A DNA stretch of 64,000 nucleotides from Streptomyces sp. Edi2 (GCF_040253635.1 NZ_JBEJGX010000003.1:3534001-3598000), one strand, 5' to 3'; shown: positions 9,446-21,347, counted from the first letter of the stretch. The notes: a model not told the origin generated them from the letters alone. Program-made: numbers and translations.

Positions 9446-9752
9446 GCAATCGAGTATCCACCCCCACATGGGGGGTCGCTCGTGAGCCCCTTCACAAGCA
9501 ACCGGGAGGCATCTGCTACACTCCGCCGGCTTCGTGATCGACGCCATAGTCCAAACCGGAACCACCGTATGACGCGAGGCGTTGGAGACCCCTGTTGATC
9601 AGGGATTGTCGTCCGCCGGGCGGGTGAACCACCGCCTCCGTGAGCGCGCCGCCCGCGCACCGGCTGCCGCGCATTTTCCGGGTCGAGGGGCCCTTGAGCC
9701 TTCGAATGAGGGTCGGACGATCAGATTGTTCGCCCAACGGGAGGCTTTTTCA

Positions 9753-9768
9753 TGTGAAGGATTTCACG
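9753..9768. promoter_or_regulatory. Candidate Rex operator upstream of ndh
   Basis: TGTGAA-GGAT-TTCACG has the 16-bp spacing and half-sites of the Streptomyces Rex operator (TGTGAAC-N4-GTTCACA type cores). Only the last base departs from symmetry. Rex senses the NADH/NAD+ ratio, and respiratory genes, including ndh as I recall, are among its known targets. The position relative to a promoter is not established here. Confidence 0.5.
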
Positions 9769-9868
9769 AACTTTCTCCGCCGCCCCCTCCGCCGCCCCCT
9801 CCGCGGAGCCCTCCGAAGCCCCCCGGAGTGCGCTCAGACGGGCATCTCACCCGCTCAAAAGGCTCCTC

Positions 9869-9894
9869 GGCAGAGGCCGTTGCCGGCCTCTGCC
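9869..9894 (-). terminator. Terminator after ppx
   Basis: GGCAGAGGCCG (9869-9879) pairs with CGGCCTCTGCC (9884-9894), giving an 11-bp perfect stem with a 4-nt loop, 17 nt past the ppx stop. On the minus strand CCTTTTG follows after a few bases. Confidence 0.65.
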
Positions 9895-9910
9895 GCTTCT
9901 GCCGCACCCC

Positions 9911-10876
9911 TCAGCCGGCGAGGCTCCAGGCGATGCCGTCGAGGATGTCGTGCTCGCTCGCGATGACCTGCTCGGCGCCCGTCCGTTCCATGACCGACAG
10001 CAGCACCAGCGCCCCCGCGCCGATCACGTCGACCCGGCCCGGGTGGACCACGGAGATGGCAGCGCGCTCGGCATGGGTGGAGGACAGCAGGCGCTCGGTG
10101 ATCTCGCGGACCTCGGCCAGGGAGATCACCGAGTGGTGGATGGCCCCGGAGTCGTACCCCTCCAGGCCCCGCGCGATCGCGGCGACCGTGGTCACCGAGC
10201 CGGCCAGGCCCACGAGGGTGGCGGCCTCGTCCAGCGGGACGGTCTCCGCGGCCCGGTCCAGCGCCGCGGAGATATCGGCCTTCATGGCGCTGATCTGCCC
10301 CGGGGCCGGCGGGTCGCTGATCTCGCCGCCGTGCACCAGATGCCGTTCGGTCATCCGGACGCAGCCGACGTCGACCGAGCGGGCGGCGCGGACGGAGTCG
10401 GCGCCGAGCACGAACTCGGTCGAGCCGCCGCCGATGTCGACCATCAGGAAGGGCCGTGCCAAATCCGCGCGGCCGGTGAGCTCCTTGGTGGCGCCGATGA
10501 AGGAGAACTCCGCCTCCTGGTCGCCGGTGATCACCTCGGGCTCCACGCCCAGGATGTCCCGCACACCGCGGACGAAGTCGTCGCGGTTCTCCGCGTCCCG
10601 GGAGGCGGAGGTCGCCACGAAGCGGACCTGCTCGGCGCCCAGGCCCTTGATCACCGCGGCGTACTCGCGGCAGACCGCGAAGGTGCGCTCCAGCGCCTCG
10701 GGCGCCAGCCGCCCGGTGCGGTCCACGTCCTGTCCCAGCCGGACGATCTCCATCCGGCGTTCGAGATCCTTCAGCTCTCCCGCCACCCCGGGCCCGGAGC
10801 CCTCGGGCACGGTGACGTCCGCGACCAGCAGCCGGAGGGAGTTCGTACCGCAGTCGATGGCGGCGACCCGCTTCAC
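9911..10876 (-). CDS. ppx: Ppx/GppA exopolyphosphatase
   Basis: 321 aa. It hydrolyses terminal phosphates of polyphosphate or pppGpp in the cytosol. It has the actin/hexokinase-fold phosphate-binding motifs: AAIDCGTNSLRLLVAD at the N-terminus, FLMVDIGGGSTEF near residue 140 and LVGLAGSVTTVAAI near 220. The length of about 320 aa corresponds to the short actinobacterial form lacking the C-terminal HD-like region of E. coli Ppx. The GTG start overlaps the stop of the upstream gene in GTGA, and GGAGA lies 7 nt ahead, so it is translationally coupled to the DUF501 gene. Confidence 0.9.
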   Translation of the reverse strand: MKRVAAIDCGTNSLRLLVADVTVPEGSGPGVAGELKDLERRMEIVRLGQDVDRTGRLAPEALERTFAVCREYAAVIKGLGAEQVRFVATSASRDAENRDDFVRGVRDILGVEPEVITGDQEAEFSFIGATKELTGRADLARPFLMVDIGGGSTEFVLGADSVRAARSVDVGCVRMTERHLVHGGEISDPPAPGQISAMKADISAALDRAAETVPLDEAATLVGLAGSVTTVAAIARGLEGYDSGAIHHSVISLAEVREITERLLSSTHAERAAISVVHPGRVDVIGAGALVLLSVMERTGAEQVIASEHDILDGIAWSLAG

Positions 10877-11451
10877 TTGGCGTCTCCTTCGGCAGCGTCC
10901 CGGTCTCCGGGGGCGTCCTGGCCGCCGGAGGTGTCCTGGCAGGGGCTCACGCACGGCCCCTTCTTCCACCACTCCGGCAGCATCGCCAGGGCCTCGTCGC
11001 CGAGCGGGTTGACGCCCGGGCCGGCGGCCAGCGAATGGCCTACGAGGACATGCAGGCACTTGACCCGGTCCGGCATGCCGCCCGCGCTGGGGAAGCCCTG
11101 CAGTACGTCGATGGCGTCCCGCCGCCGGATGTAGTCCTCGTGGGCGGCCCGGTAGGCGGCGGCCAGCTCGGGGTCGGTCGCCAGCCGCTCGGTCATCTCC
11201 TTCATCACGCCGTTGGCCTCCAGCGTGCCGATCGCGGAGGCCGCGCGCGGGCAGGTGAGGTAGTAGAGCGTGGGGAAGGGCGTGCCGTCCTCCAGGCGCG
11301 GCGCCGTCTCGACGACATCCGGCTGCCCGCAGGGGCAGCGGTGCGCGATGGCGCGCAGGCCGCGCGGCGGGCGGCCGAGCTGTTCCCGGAAGGCGGCGAT
11401 GTCCGCGTCGGTGGGCTCGGTGGGCTCGGTCTGGGGCGGGGGGGTGTCCAT
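10873..11451 (-). CDS. DUF501 domain protein
   Basis: 192 aa, soluble. The core (about residues 20-165) has the DUF501 features: an N-terminal LGRPPRGLRAIAHRCPCGQPDVVET segment with a CxC pair, the TLYYLTCP motif, then GVMKEM and FPSAGGMPDRVKCLHVLVGHSLA. No enzymatic role is established for the family, and its conserved Cys and His residues suggest metal binding, which is inference. It sits between divIC and ppx in the order usual for actinobacteria and overlaps ppx by 4 nt. The N-terminal TEPTEPTDAD comes from a short DNA duplication. Confidence 0.85.
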   Translation of the reverse strand: MDTPPPQTEPTEPTDADIAAFREQLGRPPRGLRAIAHRCPCGQPDVVETAPRLEDGTPFPTLYYLTCPRAASAIGTLEANGVMKEMTERLATDPELAAAYRAAHEDYIRRRDAIDVLQGFPSAGGMPDRVKCLHVLVGHSLAAGPGVNPLGDEALAMLPEWWKKGPCVSPCQDTSGGQDAPGDRDAAEGDAK

Positions 11452-11550
11452 GTGCGCTTTCGGTGAGGTGAGTGGTGAGGTGGCGGCGGGGCGGCCGTCC
11501 GGCCCCGACCCTACGGGCTGCCGCCCGGCGGCGGTACGGGCAGCCGGAGG

Positions 11551-12003
11551 CTACCGCTTGTCGGCCGCGTCGACGGTGTCCCACAGATTCTCGTACCAGG
11601 GGCGCTGCGCCGCTTGCGGCCCCTTGGGGGCGGAGCCGGCGGCGGAGCCGTCCTGGACGATATAGCCGGTCTCGCCCGGCATGACGTAGTGCAGATGCCG
11701 GCGGGCCTGCTGGCGTACGAAGTCGGGGTCCTGCCAGCGGGCCTTCTGCTCGCGCAGCCGGTCGAGGGCGGCGCCCGCGTCCTGCGCCTTGCGGCGCTGG
11801 TCGGCGATGTCGGAGCGCTGGGAGACGTACTGCCTTATCGGGTACGCGAGGGCGACCACCAGGGAGCACATCACCAGCGCCAGCAGAGCGGCGCGGCCGG
11901 TGAGGCGGTTGCGTCGGGGCGGGCGGGCGCGGTAGACGCGGGCGGCGGCCTGCTCGCCGAGCGCCTTGAGTCGGGTCGCGGTCGAGAACCGGTCCGCGGG
12001 CAC
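11551..12003 (-). CDS. divIC: Septum formation initiator, DivIC/FtsB family
   Basis: 150 aa. One transmembrane helix (LLALVMCSLVVALAYPI, about residues 38-55) follows a basic cytoplasmic tail. The helix is followed by an extracytoplasmic coiled coil (SQRSDIADQRRKAQDAGAAL) and the family motif W-x-D-P-x-[FY]-[VI]-x-x-QAR-x-x-L-x-x-V-x-PGE near 95-120. Such proteins bridge FtsL and FtsQ in the divisome. GGGGAG stands 5 nt before the GTG start. Position downstream of eno and upstream of DUF501-ppx is conserved across actinobacteria. Confidence 0.9.
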   Translation of the reverse strand: MPADRFSTATRLKALGEQAAARVYRARPPRRNRLTGRAALLALVMCSLVVALAYPIRQYVSQRSDIADQRRKAQDAGAALDRLREQKARWQDPDFVRQQARRHLHYVMPGETGYIVQDGSAAGSAPKGPQAAQRPWYENLWDTVDAADKR

Positions 12004-12047
12004 GTCGTCTCCCCTTCACTGACGGACGCCGGACTGCTTCAAGCAGC

Positions 12048-12088
12048 TACGTCCCCGGCAACGGTACGGGACCGTCGCCGGGGACGTA
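12048..12088 (-). terminator. Terminator after eno
   Basis: TACGTCCCCGGC (12048-12059) and GCCGGGGACGTA (12077-12088) are perfectly complementary. Inside them ACGGT pairs with ACCGT, giving one long hairpin in the eno-divIC spacer. No U-run follows. Confidence 0.7.
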
Positions 12089-12159
12089 CGGGGTGCCGGG
12101 CGGTTGCCTCGCCCGATCGGCCCTCTGCCCCGGTCGGGCGGGCAGCGGGCCGTCCGGGG

Positions 12160-13680
<1,521 letters not shown>

Positions 13681-13728
13681 AAAGCCCCGCCGCGACGCGC
13701 TCGGGGGAAGGGCGCGCCGGGCGGGGCG
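13681..13728 (-). terminator. Intrinsic terminator of rpfA with U-run
   Basis: GCCCCGCC (13685-13692) pairs with GGCGGGGC (13721-13728), and inner CGCG/GCGC segments can extend the stem. On the minus strand the hairpin is followed directly by TTTT (13681-13684). It lies about 75 nt past the rpfA stop. Confidence 0.75.
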
Positions 13729-13803
13729 GTCTCACAGGGAAGCCGGTCTCACACAGGAAGGGGGCCCGCCGCTCGAGCCCGCCCGGTCCCGGTGAGGGGA
13801 GGC

Positions 13804-14690
<887 letters not shown>

Positions 14691-14720
14691 TCAAAGGGCC
14701 CGCTTTGGCGAGCGGTCCTG

Positions 14721-14750
14721 ACGTTAAGCAGTAATGGGCTTGGGGTTCAA
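14721..14750 (-). promoter_or_regulatory. Candidate rpfA promoter
   Basis: On the minus strand TTGAAC (14745-14750) and TAACGT (14721-14726) are separated by 18 bp, a fair HrdB-type match. Transcription would begin about 20-25 nt before the riboswitch. The -35 lies in a small inverted repeat (GGGGTTCAAACCCC) that resembles a tRNA T-arm, but no tRNA could be built around it. Confidence 0.45.
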
Positions 14751-14905
14751 ACCCCACCATCTGAACCAAGTTGACCGCTTTTGATCACGAGCGGGTCACA
14801 TTCCCGCAGGTGAACCCCGGTTTGCCGAGGCGGCACACACCGGGGTTCATCCGAGTCAACGAGACCCTTGTCTCACTTTCCCAAAAGCGGTCGAACGGCG
14901 GCGAA

Positions 14906-15967
14906 TTACCCCGCGGAGTGCCCGAGGTCGAGCAGTTGGCCCGGCTTGATCAGGTCCGCGTCAGAGCCGATGACGTCCTCGTTGCGGTCGTAGAGGGCCG
15001 TCCAGCCGCCGGACAACCGGTGGGCCGAGGCGATGGCTGACAGCGTGTCACCGGGGCGCACGGTGTAGTCGCCGTCGGCCGCCGGGCCGGTGCGCTCGGC
15101 GTCACCACGCGAGGCGTGCCGGCCGCCGGAGGACCTGCCGCCGCCGTCGGCACCCTCGTCGCCCGCACCGCCACGGTGCTTGCCCTTCGCGGGCGTCTCC
15201 CGCGGCGTACCGGTGGTGTCCGTGCGGCTGCCGCCGTCGGACGGGTCACCGGAGGGCTCGTCGGAGGGCTCGCCGGACTGCGACGGGTCATCGGACGGAT
15301 CGGCGGACGGACCGGTGGACGGGTCGTCGGCCCGGTCGCCCGGCGTCGCCGGGTCGGAGGCCCCGTCGCCGGGCTCGTGCGTGCCGGCGGAGTCCGAGGC
15401 GTCGGGCGACGGCGTCGGATCGGACGGCTCGTCGCCGGGCCGGTCGTGCGTCCCGGCGGAGTCCGAGGCGTCAGGGGTGCCGGACGGGTCGGAGGAGCCG
15501 GACGAGTCCCAGGGGTCCGGGGAGCCGCCGTCGTCCGACGGGGCGGGCGAGGGAGTGGCGGTGCTGCCCGGGTCGACCTCCGGCGCCTGGCCGTCCTTGG
15601 TCAGGCCGGCGCTCACCGCGCAGCTGGACCAGACGTCCGGGCCGCGGTGGTCGAGGATCGACTCGGCCACCGCGATCTGCTGGGAGCGACTGGCGAGGTC
15701 GGGGCGCGAGGCGTAGGCCGAGCCGCCGTAGCTGTCCCACATCTCCTGAGTGAGCTGCAGCCCGCCGTAGTAGCTGTTGCCCGAAGCCGCGCTCCAGACG
15801 CCACCGGTCTCACACTGGGCGACCTTGTCCCAGGTCGCGGTGTCGGCGGCGTGGGCGCCACTCGCGGCGAGCAGTGGCAGGGCGAAACCTGCGCCGGTCA
15901 CTCCCGCCGTGACAAAGATGGCCGGTGCCTGGCGGGGTCGACGATGTCGGCCGTTCCCGGAACGCAT
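14906..15967 (-). CDS. Second Rpf-LysM protein with Ser/Asp/Pro-rich linker
   Basis: 353 aa, secreted. The signal peptide ends near GAHA (about residue 40), and the Rpf domain follows with [25 protein letters not shown] (catalytic Glu in CETGGVW). The two cysteines of the Rpf fold are conserved (AQCET and SSCAVS). A linker of about 165 residues is rich in Ser, Asp and Pro, with the unit PDASDSAGTH occurring twice. The C-terminal LysM reads YTVRPGDTLSAIASAHRL. It is the neighbour of rpfA in the same orientation but has its own promoter and no riboswitch that I can see. From gene order it is probably the RpfC equivalent. Confidence 0.88.
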   Translation of the reverse strand: MRSGNGRHRRPRQAPAIFVTAGVTGAGFALPLLAASGAHAADTATWDKVAQCETGGVWSAASGNSYYGGLQLTQEMWDSYGGSAYASRPDLASRSQQIAVAESILDHRGPDVWSSCAVSAGLTKDGQAPEVDPGSTATPSPAPSDDGGSPDPWDSSGSSDPSGTPDASDSAGTHDRPGDEPSDPTPSPDASDSAGTHEPGDGASDPATPGDRADDPSTGPSADPSDDPSQSGEPSDEPSGDPSDGGSRTDTTGTPRETPAKGKHRGGAGDEGADGGGRSSGGRHASRGDAERTGPAADGDYTVRPGDTLSAIASAHRLSGGWTALYDRNEDVIGSDADLIKPGQLLDLGHSAG

Positions 15968-16123
15968 GCGGATGCCTTTCGCGCGGCGGTTGAGTTGTAC
16001 GACGAGCTCTGCGAGCTGCTCGACGGGTACCCGCCCGGCCGACGCGCACGAGGCGCACCGTCACACCGGTCCCCCACATCACCGCTTCGGCCGATCGGGT
16101 GAAGCCCGTCGATCGTCGGTGGA

Positions 16124-16152
16124 AAGGTAGCCGGGGTCACGGGTAGTCACAA
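16124..16152 (-). promoter_or_regulatory. Candidate promoter of the second rpf gene
   Basis: On the minus strand TTGTGA (16147-16152) and TACCTT (16124-16129) are separated by 17 bp, a good vegetative-type match. The spacer includes the direct repeat GTGAC-N6-GTGAC, 11 bp apart, which could bind a response regulator. The inferred leader is about 150 nt. Confidence 0.5.
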
Positions 16153-16198
16153 GTCGGTGTAGTGCAGATCACGCGAAGGTCACGCGCCTGACTCTCTG

Positions 16199-17716
16199 TC
16201 ACTTTTGCCCTTGTTGCTGGTCAGGGCGTTCGGGCGGGAACTCCACCGGCAGCGACCGCAGTCCGCGCATGATGAGCCCGCCACGCCAGCGCAAGGCGTC
16301 CGGTTCCACGGCGAGCCGGAGGTCCGGGAGCCGGGTCAGCAGCGTCGTCAGAGCGGCCTGTCCTTCGAGCCGGGCGAGCGGCGCGCCGAGGCAGTAGTGG
16401 ATGCCGTGCCCGTACCCCAGGTGCTGGTTGTCACGACGGGTCAGATCCAGGACGTCCGGCTCGGCGAAGCGTGCCGGATCGCGGTCGGCGGCGGCCAGCA
16501 CCACCAGGACCGGGTCGCCCTTCGCGATCCGCTGCCCGCCCAGGGTCAGCTCCTGCGTCGCGAACCGCCAGGTCGCCAGCTCCACGGGGCCGTCGTAACG
16601 GAGCAGTTCCTCGATGCCGGTGGTCAGCAGATCGGTGTCGCCCGCCGTGATCGACTTCTGCAGCAGCTCGCGCTGGGCCGGGTGGCGCAGCAGGGCGTAG
16701 ATCCCGTTGCCGATCAGGTTCACGGTCGTCTCGAAACCGGCGAACAGCAAGATAAAGGCCATCGCGGCGGCCTCGTTCTCGGTGAGGTGTTCGCCGTGGT
16801 CGGAGGCCCGGATCAGGCCGGAGATCAGATCCTCGTCCGCCTCCGCGGTGTCCCCCAGCGACTCGCGCTTACGGCGGATCAGCTCGGCGAGATAGCCGCG
16901 CATCTTCTTCACGGACCGGGCGACGCCGCCGCGCGGCCCCCCGCCGTGCCGGATCATCATGCCCGCCCAGTCGCGGAAGTCGTCCTGGTCCTCGCGCGGC
17001 ACCCCCAGCAGATCGCAGATCGCGTAGATGGGCAGCGGGAAGGCGAACTCATGGATGAGGTCGGCCTCGCCCTTCGCCGCGAACCGGTCGATGAGGTGGT
17101 CGGTCAGCTCCTGGACGCGCGGGGCGAAGGCGGCCACCCGGCGCGGGGTGAAGGCCTTCGAGACCAGCCGGCGCAGCCGGGTGTGGTCCGGGGGGTCGAT
17201 GTTGAGCAGATGCGTCATCAGGTTGGCGCTGCGTTCACCGGGGATCCCGACCTTGCCCTTGCCGTGCGCGGCCTCGCTGTGGTGCACCGGGTTCTTCGAC
17301 AGCCGGCCGTCGGCGAGCGCCTGCCGCGCCTCGGTGTAGCGGGTCACCAGCCAGGCCTCGACGCCACTGGGCAGCTCGGTCCGGTGCACCGGCGCATGCT
17401 CCCGCAGCCAGGCGTACGCGGGGTAGGGGTCGGCGGCGAACTCCCAGGTGAACAGGGCGGGGGCGGGCGCGGGGGTGGGGGCGGCGGGGCAGCCTGCAAG
17501 GGCGTCGTCGGAGGTGGGAGACGGGCCCGCGGGGGCGTCGGGAGCGGGGCAACCCGCGGAAGCAGGGACATCCGGGGCGGGGTGGCCCGCGGGGTCATCG
17601 GAAGCGGGGCAACCCGCGGAAGCAGGGACATCCGGGGCGGGGCGGTCCGCTGGGGCGTCGGGGACGGGCCGGTCCGCGGAGGCGTCGGCATCGGGGGCGT
17701 CGGGCTTGTCGTGCAC
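16199..17716 (-). CDS. Cytochrome P450 (CYP107-like) with Pro/Ala-rich N-terminal extension
   Basis: About 505 aa from the GTG at 17714-17716. The P450 fold begins near residue 85 (WEFAADPYPAYAWLREHAP). The I-helix oxygen-activation motif is FAGFETT, the ExxR motif lies in EELLRYDGPVE, and the heme-thiolate loop is GYGHGIHYCLGAP. Loss of the usual Phe for Tyr in that loop is tolerated in actinomycete P450s. The first 85 residues are a low-complexity tail with two copies of DVPASAGCPA, encoded by a DNA repeat. The start is uncertain: GTG codons at 17716 and 17740 are both possible and the ribosome site is weak. No ferredoxin gene is adjacent. The substrate is unknown. Confidence 0.87.
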   Translation of the reverse strand: MHDKPDAPDADASADRPVPDAPADRPAPDVPASAGCPASDDPAGHPAPDVPASAGCPAPDAPAGPSPTSDDALAGCPAAPTPAPAPALFTWEFAADPYPAYAWLREHAPVHRTELPSGVEAWLVTRYTEARQALADGRLSKNPVHHSEAAHGKGKVGIPGERSANLMTHLLNIDPPDHTRLRRLVSKAFTPRRVAAFAPRVQELTDHLIDRFAAKGEADLIHEFAFPLPIYAICDLLGVPREDQDDFRDWAGMMIRHGGGPRGGVARSVKKMRGYLAELIRRKRESLGDTAEADEDLISGLIRASDHGEHLTENEAAAMAFILLFAGFETTVNLIGNGIYALLRHPAQRELLQKSITAGDTDLLTTGIEELLRYDGPVELATWRFATQELTLGGQRIAKGDPVLVVLAAADRDPARFAEPDVLDLTRRDNQHLGYGHGIHYCLGAPLARLEGQAALTTLLTRLPDLRLAVEPDALRWRGGLIMRGLRSLPVEFPPERPDQQQGQK

Positions 17717-17809
17717 CTTCCGACCGTAACCGTTGGGCACACCGTGGTGCGCCCGCGCGCCGTCCGGCCCCCACCGCACCCCCGCCGCACCCCGCCGCAC
17801 CCCAGCGCG

Positions 17810-18685
17810 CTACCCCGGATCCACCCCCAGCCCCGTCAGGAACGCCACGGCCGCCGGCGACGGGCCGAGACCGCTCCACACCACCCGCTCGGTGCGCTCG
17901 GGCGCCGGCCGCACCCGCACGATGTGCAGCCCGCCCAGCTCGGCGGCGATGGCCTCCGGCACCATCCCGACGCCCAGGCCCGCCCGCACCAGCTTCGCCA
18001 GGAACTCGACGGTGGTCACCTCGAACGCCACCTCCGACGTCAGCCCCGCCGCACGGAACGCCTCATCGCGCTGCCTGCGGGCCGCGGACCCGGCCGTGAA
18101 GTCGACGAACGTCTCCCGCGCCATCCGCGACAGCGTGGTCCACTCCCGCTCCGCCAGCGGATGCCCCGGCGGCACCACGGCGACCAGTTCACCGCGCGCC
18201 AGCTCCTTCTCCCGTACGCCGACGGTGCGGGCGCCGGGCACCAGCCCGACGAAGGCGACGTCCAGGACGCCCTGCCGCACCTGTTCGAGGAGCCGGTCGC
18301 TCATCTCCATCTGCAGACTGATCCGCACCCCGGGACAGCGCGTCCGGAAAGCGCCCAGCTCACGGGCGAGATCCACGGCCGCGACGGTGGAGATCGCACC
18401 GACCGCCAGCCGCCCGCGCACCTCCCCGGTCGCCGCCGCCACCTCGGCACGGGCCCGCTCGGCGGCCTCCAGCGCCTGCCGGGCGACCGGCACGAAGGCC
18501 TCACCGGCGGCCGTCAGCCGGACCCGGCGGCTGGTCCGGTCGAAGAGCCGGGCCCCGAGCTCCTTCTCCAGCCGGGCGATCTGATGACTGAGCGCGGACT
18601 GCACCACATGGCAGCGCTCGGCGGCCCGGGTGAACCCACCGGTCTCGGCCACCGCGACCACATAGCGCATCTGCTGGAGCTCCAT
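17810..18685 (-). CDS. LysR-family transcriptional regulator
   Basis: 291 aa. The N-terminal winged HTH (MRYVVAVAETGGFTRAAERCHVVQSALSHQIARLEKELGARLF) is canonical, and the C-terminal part has the periplasmic-binding-like effector domain. The ATG at 18683-18685 is selected over one ten codons upstream because AGGA precedes it and it gives the family's usual MELQQMRYVVAV start. It is divergently transcribed from an MFS transporter gene 141 bp away. LysR genes commonly control such a neighbour, so it is the likely regulator of the transporter. Confidence 0.9.
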   Translation of the reverse strand: MELQQMRYVVAVAETGGFTRAAERCHVVQSALSHQIARLEKELGARLFDRTSRRVRLTAAGEAFVPVARQALEAAERARAEVAAATGEVRGRLAVGAISTVAAVDLARELGAFRTRCPGVRISLQMEMSDRLLEQVRQGVLDVAFVGLVPGARTVGVREKELARGELVAVVPPGHPLAEREWTTLSRMARETFVDFTAGSAARRQRDEAFRAAGLTSEVAFEVTTVEFLAKLVRAGLGVGMVPEAIAAELGGLHIVRVRPAPERTERVVWSGLGPSPAAVAFLTGLGVDPG

Positions 18686-18710
18686 GCCACCGATCCTAGG
18701 AGCAGCCATC

Positions 18711-18725
18711 TCCATTCACGATGGA
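18711..18725. promoter_or_regulatory. Inverted repeat in the LysR/MFS divergent spacer
   Basis: TCCAT-TCACG-ATGGA is a perfect 5-bp interrupted palindrome 26 bp upstream of the lysR start. LysR boxes are often T-N11-A palindromes, and this one is slightly wider. Its location makes it the best operator candidate in the spacer. Confidence 0.35.
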
Positions 18726-18825
18726 TGGGATGACAACAATGCGTTGGACTCATCGATGGGCCGGGCCCAGGCTGGGAGACGCCCGCCGCCACGGTGGCCG
18801 TGGGCGCTGCACGGGAGGGCATCTC

Positions 18826-20136
18826 ATGGAGACCGAGCGGATGACCGGGCACATACCGGAGGCGGCCGCCGGGGGCCCGGCGGATCCGCGGCCGGGCCTG
18901 GGGCGCGGCACGCTGCTGCTGATGGCGGTCGCCGCCGGACTGTCCGTCGCGGGCAACTACTTCGCCCAGCCGCTGCTGGACGTCGTCGGCCGCGATCTGC
19001 AGCTGTCCGCGTCCACCGCCGCGCTGGTCGTCACCGTCGCCCAGGTCGGCTACGGCCTCGGCCTGCTGCTGCTCGTCCCGCTCGGCGATCTGCTGGAGCG
19101 GCGCCGGCTCGCCGTCACCCTGACCGCCGCGACCGCGGTCTTCCTCACCGTCACCGCGAGCGCGCCGAACGCCGCCCTTCTGCTGACCGGCACCGCACTG
19201 ACCGGACTGACCTCGGTCGCCGCCCAGGTCGTGGTGCCGTACGCGGCGACCCTCGCGGCGCCCGCCGAACGCGGCCGGACCGTCGGCACCGTCATGACCG
19301 GGCTGCTGCTGGGCATCCTGCTGGCCCGTACGGCCGCCGGTCTCGTGGCCGAGCTGGGCGGCTGGCGCACCGTGTACTGGGTCAACGCGGCGCTGATGCT
19401 GCTGATGGCGGTGCTGCTGCGGCTCCGGCTGCCCGCACTGCGCACCCCCGCCGGGCTGCGCTATCCGGCGCTGCTGCGTTCCACGCTGGCGCTGTTCGCC
19501 CAGGAGCCGGTGCTGCGGTGGCGCGGCGCGCTGGGCGCGCTGACCTTCGCGGGCTTCAGCGTGCTGTGGACGGCGCTGGCGTTCTTGATGTCCGGCCCGG
19601 CCTACGGCTGGCAGGAGTCGGCCATCGGTGCGCTGGGGCTGGTGGGCGCGGCCGGTTCGCTGTCCGCCTCGGTGGCCGGACGGCTGGCGGACCGCGGCCT
19701 GGCGCACCGTGTCACCGGCGCCGCGGCCTTCCTGCTCCTGGGGTCCTGGGGCCTGCTCGCGGCCGGCGGGTCGGGCGGCGCCTGGTCGCTGGCGGCACTG
19801 CTGGCCGGGGTGATCGTGCTGGACCTGTCCGCACAGGCGGTGCACATCAGCAACCAGAACCTGGTCTACGCGGTCCGCCCCGAGGCCCGCAACCGCCTCA
19901 ACTCGGCCTATATGACCAGCTACTTCGTCGGCGGGGCGGTCGGTTCGGCGCTGACGTCGGTGGTGTGGGGCATCGGCGGCTGGGGCGGGGTGTGCGCCCT
20001 GGGTGCCGCGCTGGCGGTGACGGTCGTGGGGCTCTGGCTGGCCGACCGGCTACGGCGCCGTCGCAGGGCGGCGGGCCGCTCCGCGGAGCGGGAACCGGCG
20101 GGCGCCGGAGAAACGGCAGATCCGGTCACGTCGTGA
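18826..20136 (+). CDS. MFS transporter (drug/sugar efflux type)
   Basis: 436 aa with 12 predicted membrane segments. It contains the MFS A-motif-like loop GDLLERRRLAVTL after helix 2, and GRLADRGLAHRV as the matching loop after helix 8. The ATG at 18826 has GGGAGG 7 nt upstream. No multidrug-specific signature can be claimed. A divergent LysR gene suggests inducible efflux. The gene is convergent with mazG. Confidence 0.88.
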   Translation: METERMTGHIPEAAAGGPADPRPGLGRGTLLLMAVAAGLSVAGNYFAQPLLDVVGRDLQLSASTAALVVTVAQVGYGLGLLLLVPLGDLLERRRLAVTLTAATAVFLTVTASAPNAALLLTGTALTGLTSVAAQVVVPYAATLAAPAERGRTVGTVMTGLLLGILLARTAAGLVAELGGWRTVYWVNAALMLLMAVLLRLRLPALRTPAGLRYPALLRSTLALFAQEPVLRWRGALGALTFAGFSVLWTALAFLMSGPAYGWQESAIGALGLVGAAGSLSASVAGRLADRGLAHRVTGAAAFLLLGSWGLLAAGGSGGAWSLAALLAGVIVLDLSAQAVHISNQNLVYAVRPEARNRLNSAYMTSYFVGGAVGSALTSVVWGIGGWGGVCALGAALAVTVVGLWLADRLRRRRRAAGRSAEREPAGAGETADPVTS

Positions 20137-20155
20137 CGGGGGCGGCGGCTCCGGC

Positions 20156-20187
20156 CTGAGACAGTTCCGGCCCGGACGGCCCTGGTC

Positions 20188-20191
<4 letters not shown>
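20156..20191. terminator. Hairpin between convergent MFS and mazG genes
   Basis: CTGAGAC (20156-20162) pairs with GTCTCAG (20185-20191). It overlaps the mazG stop codon, so it would act mainly on transcription arriving from the MFS gene. Confidence 0.35.
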
Positions 20192-21219
<1,028 letters not shown>

Positions 21220-21347
21220 GCCTCGAACGTAACGCACGGCACTGACAACGCCCGGAGCCGGTGGGGCAGCGGTGGGCGGCCGGCGACGGTGCGCGGCGGA
21301 CGGACCGACCGTCACGGATACGGCCGGCCCCCCTGAGACGGCCGGGC

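Larger units (their letters stand above)
9446..9910. other. 465-bp leader/promoter region of ndh and end region of ppx
   Basis: No protein-like frame is present. The region holds a Rex-like site (9753-9768), the ppx terminator hairpin (9869-9894), and a 12-bp tandem repeat CGCCGCCCCCTC at about 9776-9805. The distance from the Rex-like site to the ndh start implies a long untranslated leader or an unseen small transcript. Confidence 0.5.

Noticed and set aside
9758..9900. Small protein beginning near the Rex-like site (KDFTNFLRRPLRRPLRG)
   Set aside because: Composition reflects the CGCCGCCCCCTC tandem repeat and there is no ribosome site; treated as non-coding.
14736..14770. Possible tRNA fragment (GGGGTTCAAACCCC followed by GAACCA)
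   Set aside because: Only a T-arm-like hairpin can be formed. No matching acceptor, D or anticodon arms are present, and the segment fits better as the rpfA -35 region.
16199..16240. Ferredoxin partner gene beside the P450
   Set aside because: No small Cys-rich frame is found on either side; the P450 is isolated.
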